Source: Burkholderia sp. IMCC1007 (GTDB lineage: Bacteria; Pseudomonadota; Gammaproteobacteria; Burkholderiales; Burkholderiaceae). Taken from it: DNA of 51,232 bases. The stretch is taken from NCBI RefSeq assembly GCF_027257875.1, contig NZ_JAPVQY010000058.1:1-51232 (forward strand), written 5' to 3'. The position numbers and the translations under genes were made by a program. Shown in pieces: positions 1-7,762 of the stretch (positions are counted from its first letter, which is position 1; each line of letters starts with the position of its first letter). The notes below the pieces were generated by a model. It made no database searches. It worked only from the letters and a program-made list of their open reading frames with translations, and was not told the origin of the DNA.

Positions 1-1
1 G

Positions 2-202
2 CGCCTGAGCGCCGACGTCATCGATCTGTGCATGCATCGCGTGTTCATTCATCCGGATTTGCCACTGCACCCTCACGTACAGGCTGACATTGCGCGCGCG
101 TTGGCCGGCACATCCACGTTACAGGCGCGTTTTGAGACCTACGACGATTCGGCCTGGATGCGCATCGTCGCGTCGTTACCCGCAGCAGTGAGCTATTCAT
201 GA
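2..202 (+). CDS. C-terminal end of a probable DUF4123-type T6SS adaptor (partial)
   Basis: An open frame enters from the left edge and gives 66 residues before TGA at 200-202. Its end shares the ATGA overlap with the start of the VasX-like effector at 199, so the two are translationally coupled. T6SS effector genes of this type are usually preceded by a DUF4123 chaperone that loads the effector onto VgrG, and the position fits that role. The visible tail is too short to show a diagnostic motif, so the family is inferred from context. The upstream part, and probably a vgrG gene, lie outside the window. Confidence 0.5.
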   Translation, partial: RLSADVIDLCMHRVFIHPDLPLHPHVQADIARALAGTSTLQARFETYDDSAWMRIVASLPAAVSYS

Positions 203-3200
203 GCACGAGCCAAACTCTCACCCGAGCCGCACGCCAAGCAGCGCCCAATCCCACCGGAGATTGCAACGCGTGTCAGCGCACGGGCGTACCGATCCTGCCG
301 TTGCGGCTCGCCGTCATGCCGGTTACCCAGGGGCTCAAGCGGCAGGGTGCGCTGCATCACGCGTCGGTACAGACCGCGTTGCGTGTACTGCGACAGGGCT
401 ACGTCTATGTGCTGCTGGATGAAAAAATCTGGCACGCCTATCAGGTGACTCCGGAAGGCTACCTGCGTCAATGCAATCCCTTTGCCATGCCGCGCGCGAA
501 ACCCGAGCCGCTCTCGAAGGCGTGCGTGGATGCCGGGCATGATCTGCGTGCTGCGTTCATCAACATCGACACGGCAACCTACAAGCAGGCCTGGATCGCG
601 TTCGCGCAGGACCCCTGGCCGAAGGCCACGCTCGATGCGTATCGCACGGGCAAGCACGCTAACGGCAAGCCGCTGCCGGCAGACTATCGCCAGCGATTCA
701 AGCTGATCAATCTCGCCATCCTGAAGTCCGATCCAAAAGCGAACAATCAGGCACTTGCGCTGGAGCATGGCGATGCACTCCACGAGCACGTGGCCGAATA
801 CGCCGCGAACACACGCGACTTCGGTAGCGTTCATGCGTGGCATCCTCGCCAAGCACGCGCGCAAGCGATGCGCGCGCAATTGCACATACTCGAGAAGCAG
901 CATGGGCTCGAGAAAGGGGTAGCGGGCCTCATCTTGCCCGATCCGGTGGGCATGGCAGCGGAACTCAACAGCTTGCGGCTCTCCGTCAGCACTTTGCGCC
1001 AGCACTGGCGTGAGGAGCCGGCGCGGCGATATGCCTACCTCACTTCGCAATGCTTGCTGGGCATAAAAGCCTACATCGCCCAGCTCGTGGATGCCGACAC
1101 GCCACCTCCCGCCGATGATTTCTGGATGCCCAGCGAGGCTGGCGTGCCGCCGGTGTTCCAAGATCCGGCGAAAGAGCGCGCTACCACGGTCGAGCACAAG
1201 GTCAAGAGTCGAATCGCGCGACTCGAAGAACGTTACTGGGAAACCGGCCCGAAGGGACGCAAAACTTTCCAGGACGCGTACGACAAAACGGTCGACGATT
1301 TCCAGAAGCAGATCGATGCCTATGCGACCGACTGGGGTACGCAGGTGGCCAGTGCCGACTGGAACCGCATCATGACGTTCGACTATGCCGACGCGGATGT
1401 TCGTTCATGGCAATGTCGTCTCGTTAGCGCCGCCGACTGTCTTGCCGGGGGTATCACCGATGCCCCATCGTCGCCGGCCAAAGCGGGCGAAACACCCAAG
1501 CCCCAAGTACTTGGCCCCAGTGGCAAGGCATGGCGGCAGTTACTGAAAGACCCCAACAGCCCGGCCTACATCGCGCTGAATGGGCAGCATACCGACCTGC
1601 AGAAAGCGTTTGAGCCGCAGTTCGCAGCCGGCGCCATGCCCAACGATGCGGGCAAGAAATACTATGACGTGCTCAAACTCATCGCGACCAGTAAGGACGG
1701 TGATGATTGGCGCAGAAGTGTCATCGTCGGTGCGGCTGATCAGTTGCTCGCCGCGATGCATGACGCGGCCAATCGCCTGGACAGTACCCTGAGCATCGGC
1801 GCCAAGGCGGCGCTGGACAATCTCCATATGGGCGCGGCGTGGCTCTACGGAAAAACCAAGCTCACTCAGGTCACGATCCAGCTCACGGTAGGCGAGTGCT
1901 TCGATCTGTTGTCGGAGGAGATACGCGGCCACGCCAATGCGGCGCAAAAGGCTGTCGGCAAGGGGGCGCGCGCGATGCTGTTGGGGAGCTTGATCACTAT
2001 CCCGAACGCCAACGTTCGCAACGTATTGATCGACGTCACGCTATGGGTTCATGGTTCGGCCGAAGAGGTCAAGCAACGGCTCGTACAGTTTGGGCAGGAT
2101 GCGACGGAGCGGGCGCGCGACATCAAGCAGGCCGGCGGTGTGTTGGGGCAGGACGTGAACCGGGAGGCCAAGGCGGCACTGCGCCAGATCAAGGCAGGCC
2201 TCAAGAACCTGGAGCCGGCCGCGGCCAAGCTGCTTAACGGCTTGCAGATCGGTGCCGCCGGTGCGCATCGTTTTGCTGGCAGCAGCTTCGCTGGCCTCAA
2301 GAGCTTGTCTGTCGGCAGCGTGGACGCGGGCTTGTCGTTCGTCGGGCTGTACTTTCTGCAGGACAGTTTGAAGAGCACGCTGGCCGATCTGGATGCGAAG
2401 GTGGGTGCGCGTCATCCGGAAGCGGTGGCTGCGTTTTACAGTGTGTCGATTAGTTTGATCGGGGCGCATGTTGAAGCGGCTGGTTTGGCAATCAAAATTC
2501 CGGCGGAGGCTGCAAGGGAGTTCGTGCGGCACTGGGGAGTCAAGCAAACGCCGGTGCTCGGTCGAGTTGTGGGGCTAGGTAACCTAATGGTGAAGATCGG
2601 TGGGGCAATAGCTGCCCTTGCCGGTATTGCAGACGCAAAGGCGAGCTTCAGTTCCGCCACGCGTGTGGAAAAAATCGGTGATGAGAAGGCAGCAAGAACC
2701 TACGAAATCGCAGGAAGTCTATCGATTATCGGAGCCGGTCTCACCTTTTGGGGAGCCACTGGTTCGCTCGTTCTATTTGGCGCTTTGGGCGGTGGTATCG
2801 CGTTCGGACTATTTGCCTTCGCAGTCGTCCAGTATGCAAAGAGTCTCGAATCAGATGCCTTAGAACAATGGGCTCGGCGTTGCTACTTCGGCCAAGTAGA
2901 AGGCAAGCAGCGGTGGAGCGATCCAGAGAAAGACATGGATCGCGCTATCGCGGCACTCAATGCCGCGGTACTAGGTATGGACGTGACACTCAGTTTCGAG
3001 AAGGGAACTCGCGCTAGACCCGTCGACGAGCTTATGGCTGAAGACGTCGAGGTACTAAAAAATGGTGGCGCTGTAGAGACAGGAACGGTGTTGGCCTATG
3101 GTGCGGTCTTACCGGGATTCGATGCTCAACGATCGCGCTATCGCTTTACCCTTTCTACCGAACGCTTTGGCGTGACGCGCACTGGTAAGCGCCTGCCCGC

Positions 3201-3453
3201 TCTATCCCCCCATGTAATGGCATCGGGCCAATTCAACGACACGGCAACGCTCAAGCCAGCCACAGTGCTGAATCGCCCGGATTACTCCCTCGAAGGCGAG
3301 ACGAACCCCACTTCGAAGCGGCCGGTGTTGAGCGGCCGGTATTGGTTAGGTCCAGTTCACAAGATCAAGTCGGCCACATTGATTGTGACCTTCTGGCCTG
3401 ATAAGAGCGATAGTTCCGGCTTCGCTGCTGTAGAAATCACGGAAGAATTATGA
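199..3453 (+). CDS. VasX-like T6SS membrane-targeting effector, 1084 aa
   Basis: The N-terminal region, residues 20-100, has the CNACQRTG, ILPLR and GYVYVLLD patterns typical of the VasX N-terminal region of T6SS effectors. The middle, residues 100-650, is long, soluble and helical. From about residue 690 hydrophobic stretches appear, notably residues 790-815 (IGGAIAALAGIADA) and 837-880 (SIIGAGLTFWGATGSLVLFG). A colicin-like pore-forming action on the target inner membrane is the expected role for this family. It is inferred here, not shown. The start overlaps the upstream gene (ATGA) and the stop overlaps the first immunity gene. From about 2400 codon use becomes less GC-biased (TTA, CTA, AGA, GTA occur), which suggests that the toxin-bearing C-terminal part has a separate history. 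Confidence 0.85.
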   Translation: MSTSQTLTRAARQAAPNPTGDCNACQRTGVPILPLRLAVMPVTQGLKRQGALHHASVQTALRVLRQGYVYVLLDEKIWHAYQVTPEGYLRQCNPFAMPRAKPEPLSKACVDAGHDLRAAFINIDTATYKQAWIAFAQDPWPKATLDAYRTGKHANGKPLPADYRQRFKLINLAILKSDPKANNQALALEHGDALHEHVAEYAANTRDFGSVHAWHPRQARAQAMRAQLHILEKQHGLEKGVAGLILPDPVGMAAELNSLRLSVSTLRQHWREEPARRYAYLTSQCLLGIKAYIAQLVDADTPPPADDFWMPSEAGVPPVFQDPAKERATTVEHKVKSRIARLEERYWETGPKGRKTFQDAYDKTVDDFQKQIDAYATDWGTQVASADWNRIMTFDYADADVRSWQCRLVSAADCLAGGITDAPSSPAKAGETPKPQVLGPSGKAWRQLLKDPNSPAYIALNGQHTDLQKAFEPQFAAGAMPNDAGKKYYDVLKLIATSKDGDDWRRSVIVGAADQLLAAMHDAANRLDSTLSIGAKAALDNLHMGAAWLYGKTKLTQVTIQLTVGECFDLLSEEIRGHANAAQKAVGKGARAMLLGSLITIPNANVRNVLIDVTLWVHGSAEEVKQRLVQFGQDATERARDIKQAGGVLGQDVNREAKAALRQIKAGLKNLEPAAAKLLNGLQIGAAGAHRFAGSSFAGLKSLSVGSVDAGLSFVGLYFLQDSLKSTLADLDAKVGARHPEAVAAFYSVSISLIGAHVEAAGLAIKIPAEAAREFVRHWGVKQTPVLGRVVGLGNLMVKIGGAIAALAGIADAKASFSSATRVEKIGDEKAARTYEIAGSLSIIGAGLTFWGATGSLVLFGALGGGIAFGLFAFAVVQYAKSLESDALEQWARRCYFGQVEGKQRWSDPEKDMDRAIAALNAAVLGMDVTLSFEKGTRARPVDELMAEDVEVLKNGGAVETGTVLAYGAVLPGFDAQRSRYRFTLSTERFGVTRTGKRLPALSPHVMASGQFNDTATLKPATVLNRPDYSLEGETNPTSKRPVLSGRYWLGPVHKIKSATLIVTFWPDKSDSSGFAAVEITEEL

Positions 3454-4259
3454 TGGTAAAACCCAAATTGAATCCTCCTTGTACTGGATGGCAACGTGAT
3501 CTTCCCGAACCAAACGCATCTGTCGATGAAAGCCCCTCGCTGTTGTGGCAGGCTCCGGCATATATCGATACGATCTATGTCGAATTCGAACGAAACACTT
3601 CGGTGTTGCGTGGAGCCCTGCTTTGCTTTTCCCTGCTAACTGCATTGACGACCTGCCGATATGTGGCTTTTGCCGGGAGAGATATTGCCATGTTAGAAAT
3701 GACCGATCTTAACGCGGTGATTGAAATGGCGGGAATTGTCTTGCTGCACATCAGTGTAATTGCACTGTGCGTATGGGCTGTATGTGTTTTCTATCGAGCG
3801 GACGTATCTGCGCCTCGCAGTCTTCCCCTTCGCTTCAATCGCCTCCGCCGCAAAGTCTATGTTTATGATTTTCACTCGGTCTGGTGGAATCCTTTCACGC
3901 GCTGGTATGTCACCACGGCGAGCTACGACTGGGACGACTTGCGCGCCGAGAAATGGAAGGTGCGCGGAGCAACCGCCGGTGGTGCACCCATCATCAAAGA
4001 AGGCGTCTCCATTGCGGTCGTGAAGCCCGGTACCAATGACGTCATTACACGCTTCCTCCTTAGTAGCACCGCCGCCAACACGTCGAACCTTTGGGCCTAT
4101 GTGTGTTCATACATGCAAAACGGCATCGAGGGTCTTGACCCGGATCACGCGGAGCCGCGCGATCCCAATGACGTCGCTCCGTACAACTTGGCGTTGCGCT
4201 TGGCTCCCAAGGTGGAGTGGCCTGCTGATATGGATCGCGAGTCACGCACGGCACCGTGA
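3450..4259 (+). CDS. Immunity-like membrane protein, copy 1 (DUF6708-like)
   Basis: A 269-residue protein encoded directly after the VasX-like effector, so the natural candidate for its immunity partner. Two hydrophobic segments, about residues 50-72 and 92-116, precede a conserved soluble C-terminal half beginning RRKVYVYDFHSVWWNPF. From memory this half resembles DUF6708 proteins found beside such effectors. An inner-membrane immunity protein fits a pore-forming toxin. The frame opens with ATGATG. The second ATG (3453), giving a TGATG junction, matches the start of the truncated third copy at 5197 and may be the true start. Its last 135 residues are nearly identical to those of copy 2 at 4322, while the membrane region differs strongly. 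Function is inferred from position. Confidence 0.75.
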   Translation: MMVKPKLNPPCTGWQRDLPEPNASVDESPSLLWQAPAYIDTIYVEFERNTSVLRGALLCFSLLTALTTCRYVAFAGRDIAMLEMTDLNAVIEMAGIVLLHISVIALCVWAVCVFYRADVSAPRSLPLRFNRLRRKVYVYDFHSVWWNPFTRWYVTTASYDWDDLRAEKWKVRGATAGGAPIIKEGVSIAVVKPGTNDVITRFLLSSTAANTSNLWAYVCSYMQNGIEGLDPDHAEPRDPNDVAPYNLALRLAPKVEWPADMDRESRTAP

Positions 4260-4265
4260 ATTCCT

Positions 4266-4325
4266 ATGTCTGATAAGAGCGATAGTTCTGGCTTTGCTGC
4301 TGTCGAAATCACGGAAGAATTATGA
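4266..4325 (+). repeat. Duplicated effector 3' end as a 19-codon mini-ORF, first copy
   Basis: Six bases after the stop of immunity copy 1 an ATG opens a 19-codon frame. Its last 17 residues, DKSDSSGFAAVEITEEL, are identical to the C-terminus of the effector that ends at 3453. Its TGA overlaps the start of immunity copy 2 exactly as the real effector stop overlaps copy 1. This is a displaced copy of the effector's 3' end carried with the immunity gene. It may be translated, keeping immunity copy 2 coupled, but no expression evidence is visible. Confidence 0.85.
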
Positions 4326-5131
4326 TGGTAGAACCAAAGCTCAATCCTCCTTGTTCCGGATGGCAACGTGATCTAGCAGGCCCGAACGAACCTATCGATG
4401 AAAGCCCGATGATTCTGTGGCAGTCACCAATGCATCTCGACTTGATCTACATAGAAATTTCCAGAAATGTGTCGACTATTCGTGGATTGGTATTTTGTTT
4501 TTCGATAATTTCGGCGATGACGATAACCTGGTATATATTTTTTACTGGGTGGCTTGTCTTCATTTTAAGGGCGTTTGACACTTGGACGACCCTGGAGTGC
4601 CTCGGTGTCACTTTTGTAGATATTATCACTGTTGCATTTGGTATCTGGGGAACATGTGTTCTTTATCGCGCGGACGTTTCGCCACCGCGCGATCTGCCTC
4701 TTCGCTTCAACCGCATGCGCCGCAAAGTGTACGTATACGACTTTCACTCGGTCTGGTGGAATCCGTTCACGCGCTGGTATGTCACTACGGCGAGTTATGA
4801 CTGGGACGATTTGCGCGCCGAAAGGTGGAAGGTGCGCCGCGCGACCGCCGGTGGTGCCCCCATCATCAAAGAAGGTGTTTCCATTGCCGTCGTGAAGCCG
4901 GGTACCAATGACGTCATTACTCGCTTCGCCCTTAGTAGCACCGCCGCCAACACGACCAACCTTTGGGCCTATGTGTGTTCGTACATGCAAAACGGCATCG
5001 AGGGTCTCGATCCTGACCATGCCGAGCCGCGCGATCCCAACGATGTAGCTCCGTACAACTTGGCGTTGCGCTTGGCTCCCAAGGTTGAGTGGCCCGCTGA
5101 CATGGACCACGAGTCGCGGACGGCACCGTGA
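4322..5131 (+). CDS. Immunity-like membrane protein, copy 2 (DUF6708-like)
   Basis: A 269-residue paralogue of the protein at 3450, of the same length. Residues 1-25 and 115-269 match copy 1 closely; in the C-terminal half only a few positions differ, such as K/R, G/R, L/A, S/T and R/H. Residues 30-115 hold the hydrophobic segments (around 50-75 and 95-118) and share little identity with copy 1. It therefore looks like an immunity protein for a different variant of the same effector family. It has no effector gene of its own, only the 19-codon effector tail at 4266. The start lies in ATGATG at 4322-4327, and the second ATG is possible. Confidence 0.75.
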   Translation: MMVEPKLNPPCSGWQRDLAGPNEPIDESPMILWQSPMHLDLIYIEISRNVSTIRGLVFCFSIISAMTITWYIFFTGWLVFILRAFDTWTTLECLGVTFVDIITVAFGIWGTCVLYRADVSPPRDLPLRFNRMRRKVYVYDFHSVWWNPFTRWYVTTASYDWDDLRAERWKVRRATAGGAPIIKEGVSIAVVKPGTNDVITRFALSSTAANTTNLWAYVCSYMQNGIEGLDPDHAEPRDPNDVAPYNLALRLAPKVEWPADMDHESRTAP

Positions 5132-5137
5132 ACGCCC

Positions 5138-5197
5138 ATGCCTGATAAGAGCGATAGCTCTGGCTTCGCAGCCATCGAAATAACCGAGGAAGCCTGA
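5138..5197 (+). repeat. Duplicated effector 3' end as a 19-codon mini-ORF, second copy
   Basis: Again six bases after an immunity stop (TGA 5129-5131), ATG opens a 19-codon frame reading MPDKSDSSGFAAIEITEEA. It differs from the effector tail at two of the last 17 residues (V to I, L to A) and carries several silent changes, so it is older or comes from another lineage than the copy at 4266. Its TGA overlaps the ATG of the truncated immunity copy by one base. Confidence 0.8.
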
Positions 5198-5322
5198 TGG
5201 CAAAACCAAAACTCAATGTTCCGTGCAAGGGTTGGCAGCGCGATTTGCCCGGGCCCAATGAGCCGATAACAGCTCAAGTTGATCCACGTGATGTAGTTCT
5301 TAACTCAAGGAGTCTGAAATGA
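5197..5322 (+). pseudogene. Truncated third immunity copy
   Basis: ATG at 5197 opens a 41-codon frame. Its first 23 or so residues (MAKPKLNVPCKGWQRDLPGP, then NEP) match the N-terminus of the two full immunity proteins. It then switches to an unrelated 18-residue tail and stops at 5320-5322, before any membrane segment. It cannot provide immunity in the manner of the full copies. The stop shares ATGA with the PAAR start at 5319, so it may survive as a coupling leader. A deletion joining the start of a third copy to the sequence upstream of PAAR would explain it. Confidence 0.75.
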
Positions 5323-5576
5323 AACCAGTCGTACTCGTCGGTCATCGCCATATCTGTCCGCTCCATGGCGAGGGCACGGTTACTAGCGGGGCCGCGTCTG
5401 CTGCGATCGATGGCCGGGCTGTGGCGCGGGTCGGAGATCGCACCAGTTGCGGGGCCATTATCGAAACCGGCTCGCCGGGCAGCGGCATTGAGGGCCAACC
5501 CGTTGCTCGCGTGGGTGACACTACCAGCCATGGCGGCATCCTGGTCGAAGGCGAAGCGGGATGGTTGGTGGAGTGA
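5319..5576 (+). CDS. PAAR-domain T6SS spike-tip protein
   Basis: An 85-residue protein made of a single PAAR fold. It shows GHRHICPLHG near the N-terminus and repeated glycine-rich elements: ARVGDRTSCGAIIETGSPG, then ARVGDTTSHGGILVEGE. His and Cys residues at 10-16, 44 and 71 are placed as in metal-binding PAAR tips. These proteins cap the VgrG trimer and sharpen the T6SS needle. The short, unextended form suggests that it carries no effector domain of its own. It is the last gene of the effector module. Its start overlaps the immunity remnant. Confidence 0.9.
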   Translation: MKPVVLVGHRHICPLHGEGTVTSGAASAAIDGRAVARVGDRTSCGAIIETGSPGSGIEGQPVARVGDTTSHGGILVEGEAGWLVE

Positions 5577-5727
5577 CGTCGGTCGAGTAATCGAGTGCGG
5601 CTCGTGGTAGCCGCGACCTTCACCAAGCGGTTAAGACAGACCGAATACTCACCCGCGACTCTGTCGAAGAAACCCGACCGGTTCAATCTTGTCGCGAGCA
5701 CGACGCCCCCATTCCATTATTTCCACA

Positions 5728-5745
5728 TTTCGACTATCATCGAAA
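5728..5745. promoter_or_regulatory. Candidate ArsR operator and -10 region
   Basis: TTTCGA (5728-5733), six bases, then TCGAAA (5740-5745) form a perfect inverted repeat ending one base before the arsR start. TATCAT at 5735-5740 inside it resembles a -10 box. If it is used, transcription would begin at or next to the ATG at 5747. ArsR dimers bind such dyads and release them on binding As(III). The rest of 5577-5746 shows no gene and no convincing -35 box. Confidence 0.5.
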
Positions 5746-5746
5746 A

Positions 5747-6082
5747 ATGGAAACCACCCAAACCATCGCCGCCCTGTCGGCGCTCGCGCACGACTCCCGC
5801 CTCGCCGTTTTCCGCGCACTGGTCCAGGCCGGCCCGGCGGGCATGCCGGCCGGGCAGATCGCGACGCTGCTCGACGTACCGCCGTCGTCGCTGTCGTTTC
5901 ATCTGAAGGAACTGGCGCACGCGCAGCTCGTCACGAGTCGGCAGGAAGGCCGCTTCGTGTTCTATTGCGCGAACTTCGCGACGATGAACGGGCTCATCGG
6001 CTACCTCACCGAGAACTGTTGCGGCGGCAATCCGTGCTCGCCGGTTTCCGCGTGTTCGCCCGCTTGCTCCGACCAAACCTGA
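5747..6082 (+). CDS. arsR: ArsR-family arsenic-responsive repressor
   Basis: A 111-residue winged-helix protein. The DNA-reading helix lies around residues 40-58 (LLDVPPSSLSFHLKELAHAQLV). The As(III) site is not the classic CVC in the recognition helix but a C-terminal cluster with Cys91, Cys92 and Cys97 (ENCCGGNPC). This resembles the arrangement known for Acidithiobacillus ArsR. Two more cysteines follow near the end. It heads the ars operon, with 19 bases to arsC, and should repress it from the dyad just upstream. No Shine-Dalgarno sequence precedes the ATG, so translation may be leaderless. Confidence 0.93.
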   Translation: METTQTIAALSALAHDSRLAVFRALVQAGPAGMPAGQIATLLDVPPSSLSFHLKELAHAQLVTSRQEGRFVFYCANFATMNGLIGYLTENCCGGNPCSPVSACSPACSDQT

Positions 6083-6101
6083 AACGTATCTGCGCCCGCC
6101 G

Positions 6102-6596
6102 ATGACCACCAACGTCCTGATCCTCTGCACCCACAACTCCGCGCGCAGCGTGCTGGCGGAAGGGATGCTCAACCACTGGGCCGCAAAGCTCGGCCGCGAC
6201 GTCCGCGCCTACAGCGCCGGCAGCGCGCCGAGCGGCCGGCTCAACCCATTCGCGCTGGACGCGCTGACGCGCGCAGGCGTCGACGTCACCGGATACCGCA
6301 GCAAAAGCCAGCACGAATTCGTCGGCGGCGGCGCGCCGGAAATGCGCATCGTCATCACGGTATGCGACAGCGCGGCCGCGGAAGCCTGCCCGTACTGGCC
6401 CGGCAGTCCGGTGAAAGTGCACTGGGGCTACGCCGATCCGTCGAACGCGGCGGGCGGCGATGCCGGCAAGCGGCTCGCGTTCGAGCTGACGCGCGAGGCG
6501 CTCGGCTACCGGATGCTGCAACTGCTGGCACTGCCGCTCGATCGCATGAGCCACGCTGAACTCGAGGCGGCACTGACCGCCATCTCGCGAAACTGA
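6102..6596 (+). CDS. arsC: Arsenate reductase, low-molecular-weight phosphatase type
   Basis: A 164-residue protein of the LMW tyrosine phosphatase fold. The P-loop CTHNSAR (Cys9 to Arg15) fits CX5R, and Cys88 and Cys96 (VCDSAAAEACP) are placed as the resolving cysteines of thioredoxin-coupled ArsC. It reduces arsenate to arsenite in the cytoplasm so that the efflux pump encoded next can export it. It lies between arsR and acr3 on the same strand. Length and motifs are normal for the family. Confidence 0.93.
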   Translation: MTTNVLILCTHNSARSVLAEGMLNHWAAKLGRDVRAYSAGSAPSGRLNPFALDALTRAGVDVTGYRSKSQHEFVGGGAPEMRIVITVCDSAAAEACPYWPGSPVKVHWGYADPSNAAGGDAGKRLAFELTREALGYRMLQLLALPLDRMSHAELEAALTAISRN

Positions 6597-6671
6597 ACGG
6601 CGCGCACGGCGGCGTCCGCGAGTGGGTTGCCGCATGTCTTTCCCCGAGCCCCGAGCCCCGAATCCTGTCCG

Positions 6672-7742
6672 ATGAACACGTCCAACGTCATCCCGCCGCG
6701 CCACGCTGTCGCCAAGCCCGCGATCGGCTTCTTCGAACGCTACCTGACGATCTGGGTCGCGCTGTGCATCGTCGCCGGCATCGGGCTCGGGCAAGCGCAA
6801 CCCGGCCTGTTCCAGCGGATCGGCCGCATCGAATATGCGCAGGTCAACCTGCCGGTCGGGCTGCTGATCTGGGTGATGGTGATCCCGATGCTCGTGAAGG
6901 TCGACTTCGGCGCACTGCATGAAGTGCGCCGGCATGTGAAGGGGATCGGCGTCACACTCGTCGTGAACTGGCTCGTCAAGCCGTTCTCGATGGCGTTCCT
7001 CGGCTGGCTGTTCGTCCGGCAACTGTTCGCACCGCTGCTCCCGGCAGACCAGCTCGACAGCTACATTGCCGGCCTGATCCTGCTGGCGGCCGCGCCGTGC
7101 ACGGCGATGGTGTTCGTCTGGAGCCGGCTGACGGGCGGCGACCCGCTGTTCACGCTGTCGCAGGTCGCGCTGAACGACAGCATCATGGTGGTCGCGTTCG
7201 CGCCGCTGGTCGGGCTGCTGCTGGGGATATCCGCGATCACCGTGCCGTGGGCGACGCTGCTGACGTCAGTCATCCTCTACATCGTGATTCCGGTGATACT
7301 CGCGCAGATCTGGCGCAAGCGATTGCTGCGCAACGGGCAGGCCGCGTTCGATGCCGCGATGGCGAGGATCGGCCCGTGGTCGATCGCCGCGCTGCTCGCG
7401 ACGCTCGTGCTGCTGTTCGCGTTCCAGGGCGAGGCGATCCTGAAGCAGCCGCTGGTGATCGCGTTGCTCGCGGTGCCGATCCTGATCCAGGTGCTCTTCA
7501 ATGCGGCGCTCGCGTACTGGCTCAACCGCGCGGTGGGCGAGAAGCACGACGTCGCGTGCCCGTCCGCGCTGATCGGCGCGTCGAACTTCTTCGAGCTCGC
7601 CGTCGCGGCCGCGATCAGCCTGTTCGGTTTTCACTCCGGCGCGGCGCTCGCGACGGTCGTCGGCGTGCTGATCGAAGTGCCGGTCATGCTGCTGGTGGTG
7701 CGTATCGTGATCCGGTCGAAGGGCTGGTACGAGCGCGTGTGA
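6672..7742 (+). CDS. acr3: Arsenite efflux transporter, ACR3 family
   Basis: A 356-residue polytopic membrane protein with about ten hydrophobic segments. It carries the family pattern around AAAPCTAMVFVWSRLTGGDP (near residue 145), with the conserved Cys, and the ending SALIGASNFFELAVAAAISLFG. ACR3 exports As(OH)3, driven by the proton gradient. The frame can be read from 6627, but ATG at 6672 (MNTSNVIPPRH) is preferred because ACR3 proteins begin with a short polar tail before the first helix at FFERYLTIWVALC. It is followed after 20 bases by arsH. This locus uses ACR3; an unrelated ArsB remnant lies at 31570. Confidence 0.93.
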   Translation: MNTSNVIPPRHAVAKPAIGFFERYLTIWVALCIVAGIGLGQAQPGLFQRIGRIEYAQVNLPVGLLIWVMVIPMLVKVDFGALHEVRRHVKGIGVTLVVNWLVKPFSMAFLGWLFVRQLFAPLLPADQLDSYIAGLILLAAAPCTAMVFVWSRLTGGDPLFTLSQVALNDSIMVVAFAPLVGLLLGISAITVPWATLLTSVILYIVIPVILAQIWRKRLLRNGQAAFDAAMARIGPWSIAALLATLVLLFAFQGEAILKQPLVIALLAVPILIQVLFNAALAYWLNRAVGEKHDVACPSALIGASNFFELAVAAAISLFGFHSGAALATVVGVLIEVPVMLLVVRIVIRSKGWYERV

Positions 7743-7762
7743 ACCAACCGGGGAATCCATTC

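Noticed and set aside
7097..7762. N-terminal extension of ArsH by 222 codons
   Set aside because: It is an out-of-frame reading of acr3; ArsH proteins begin near the ATG at 7763.
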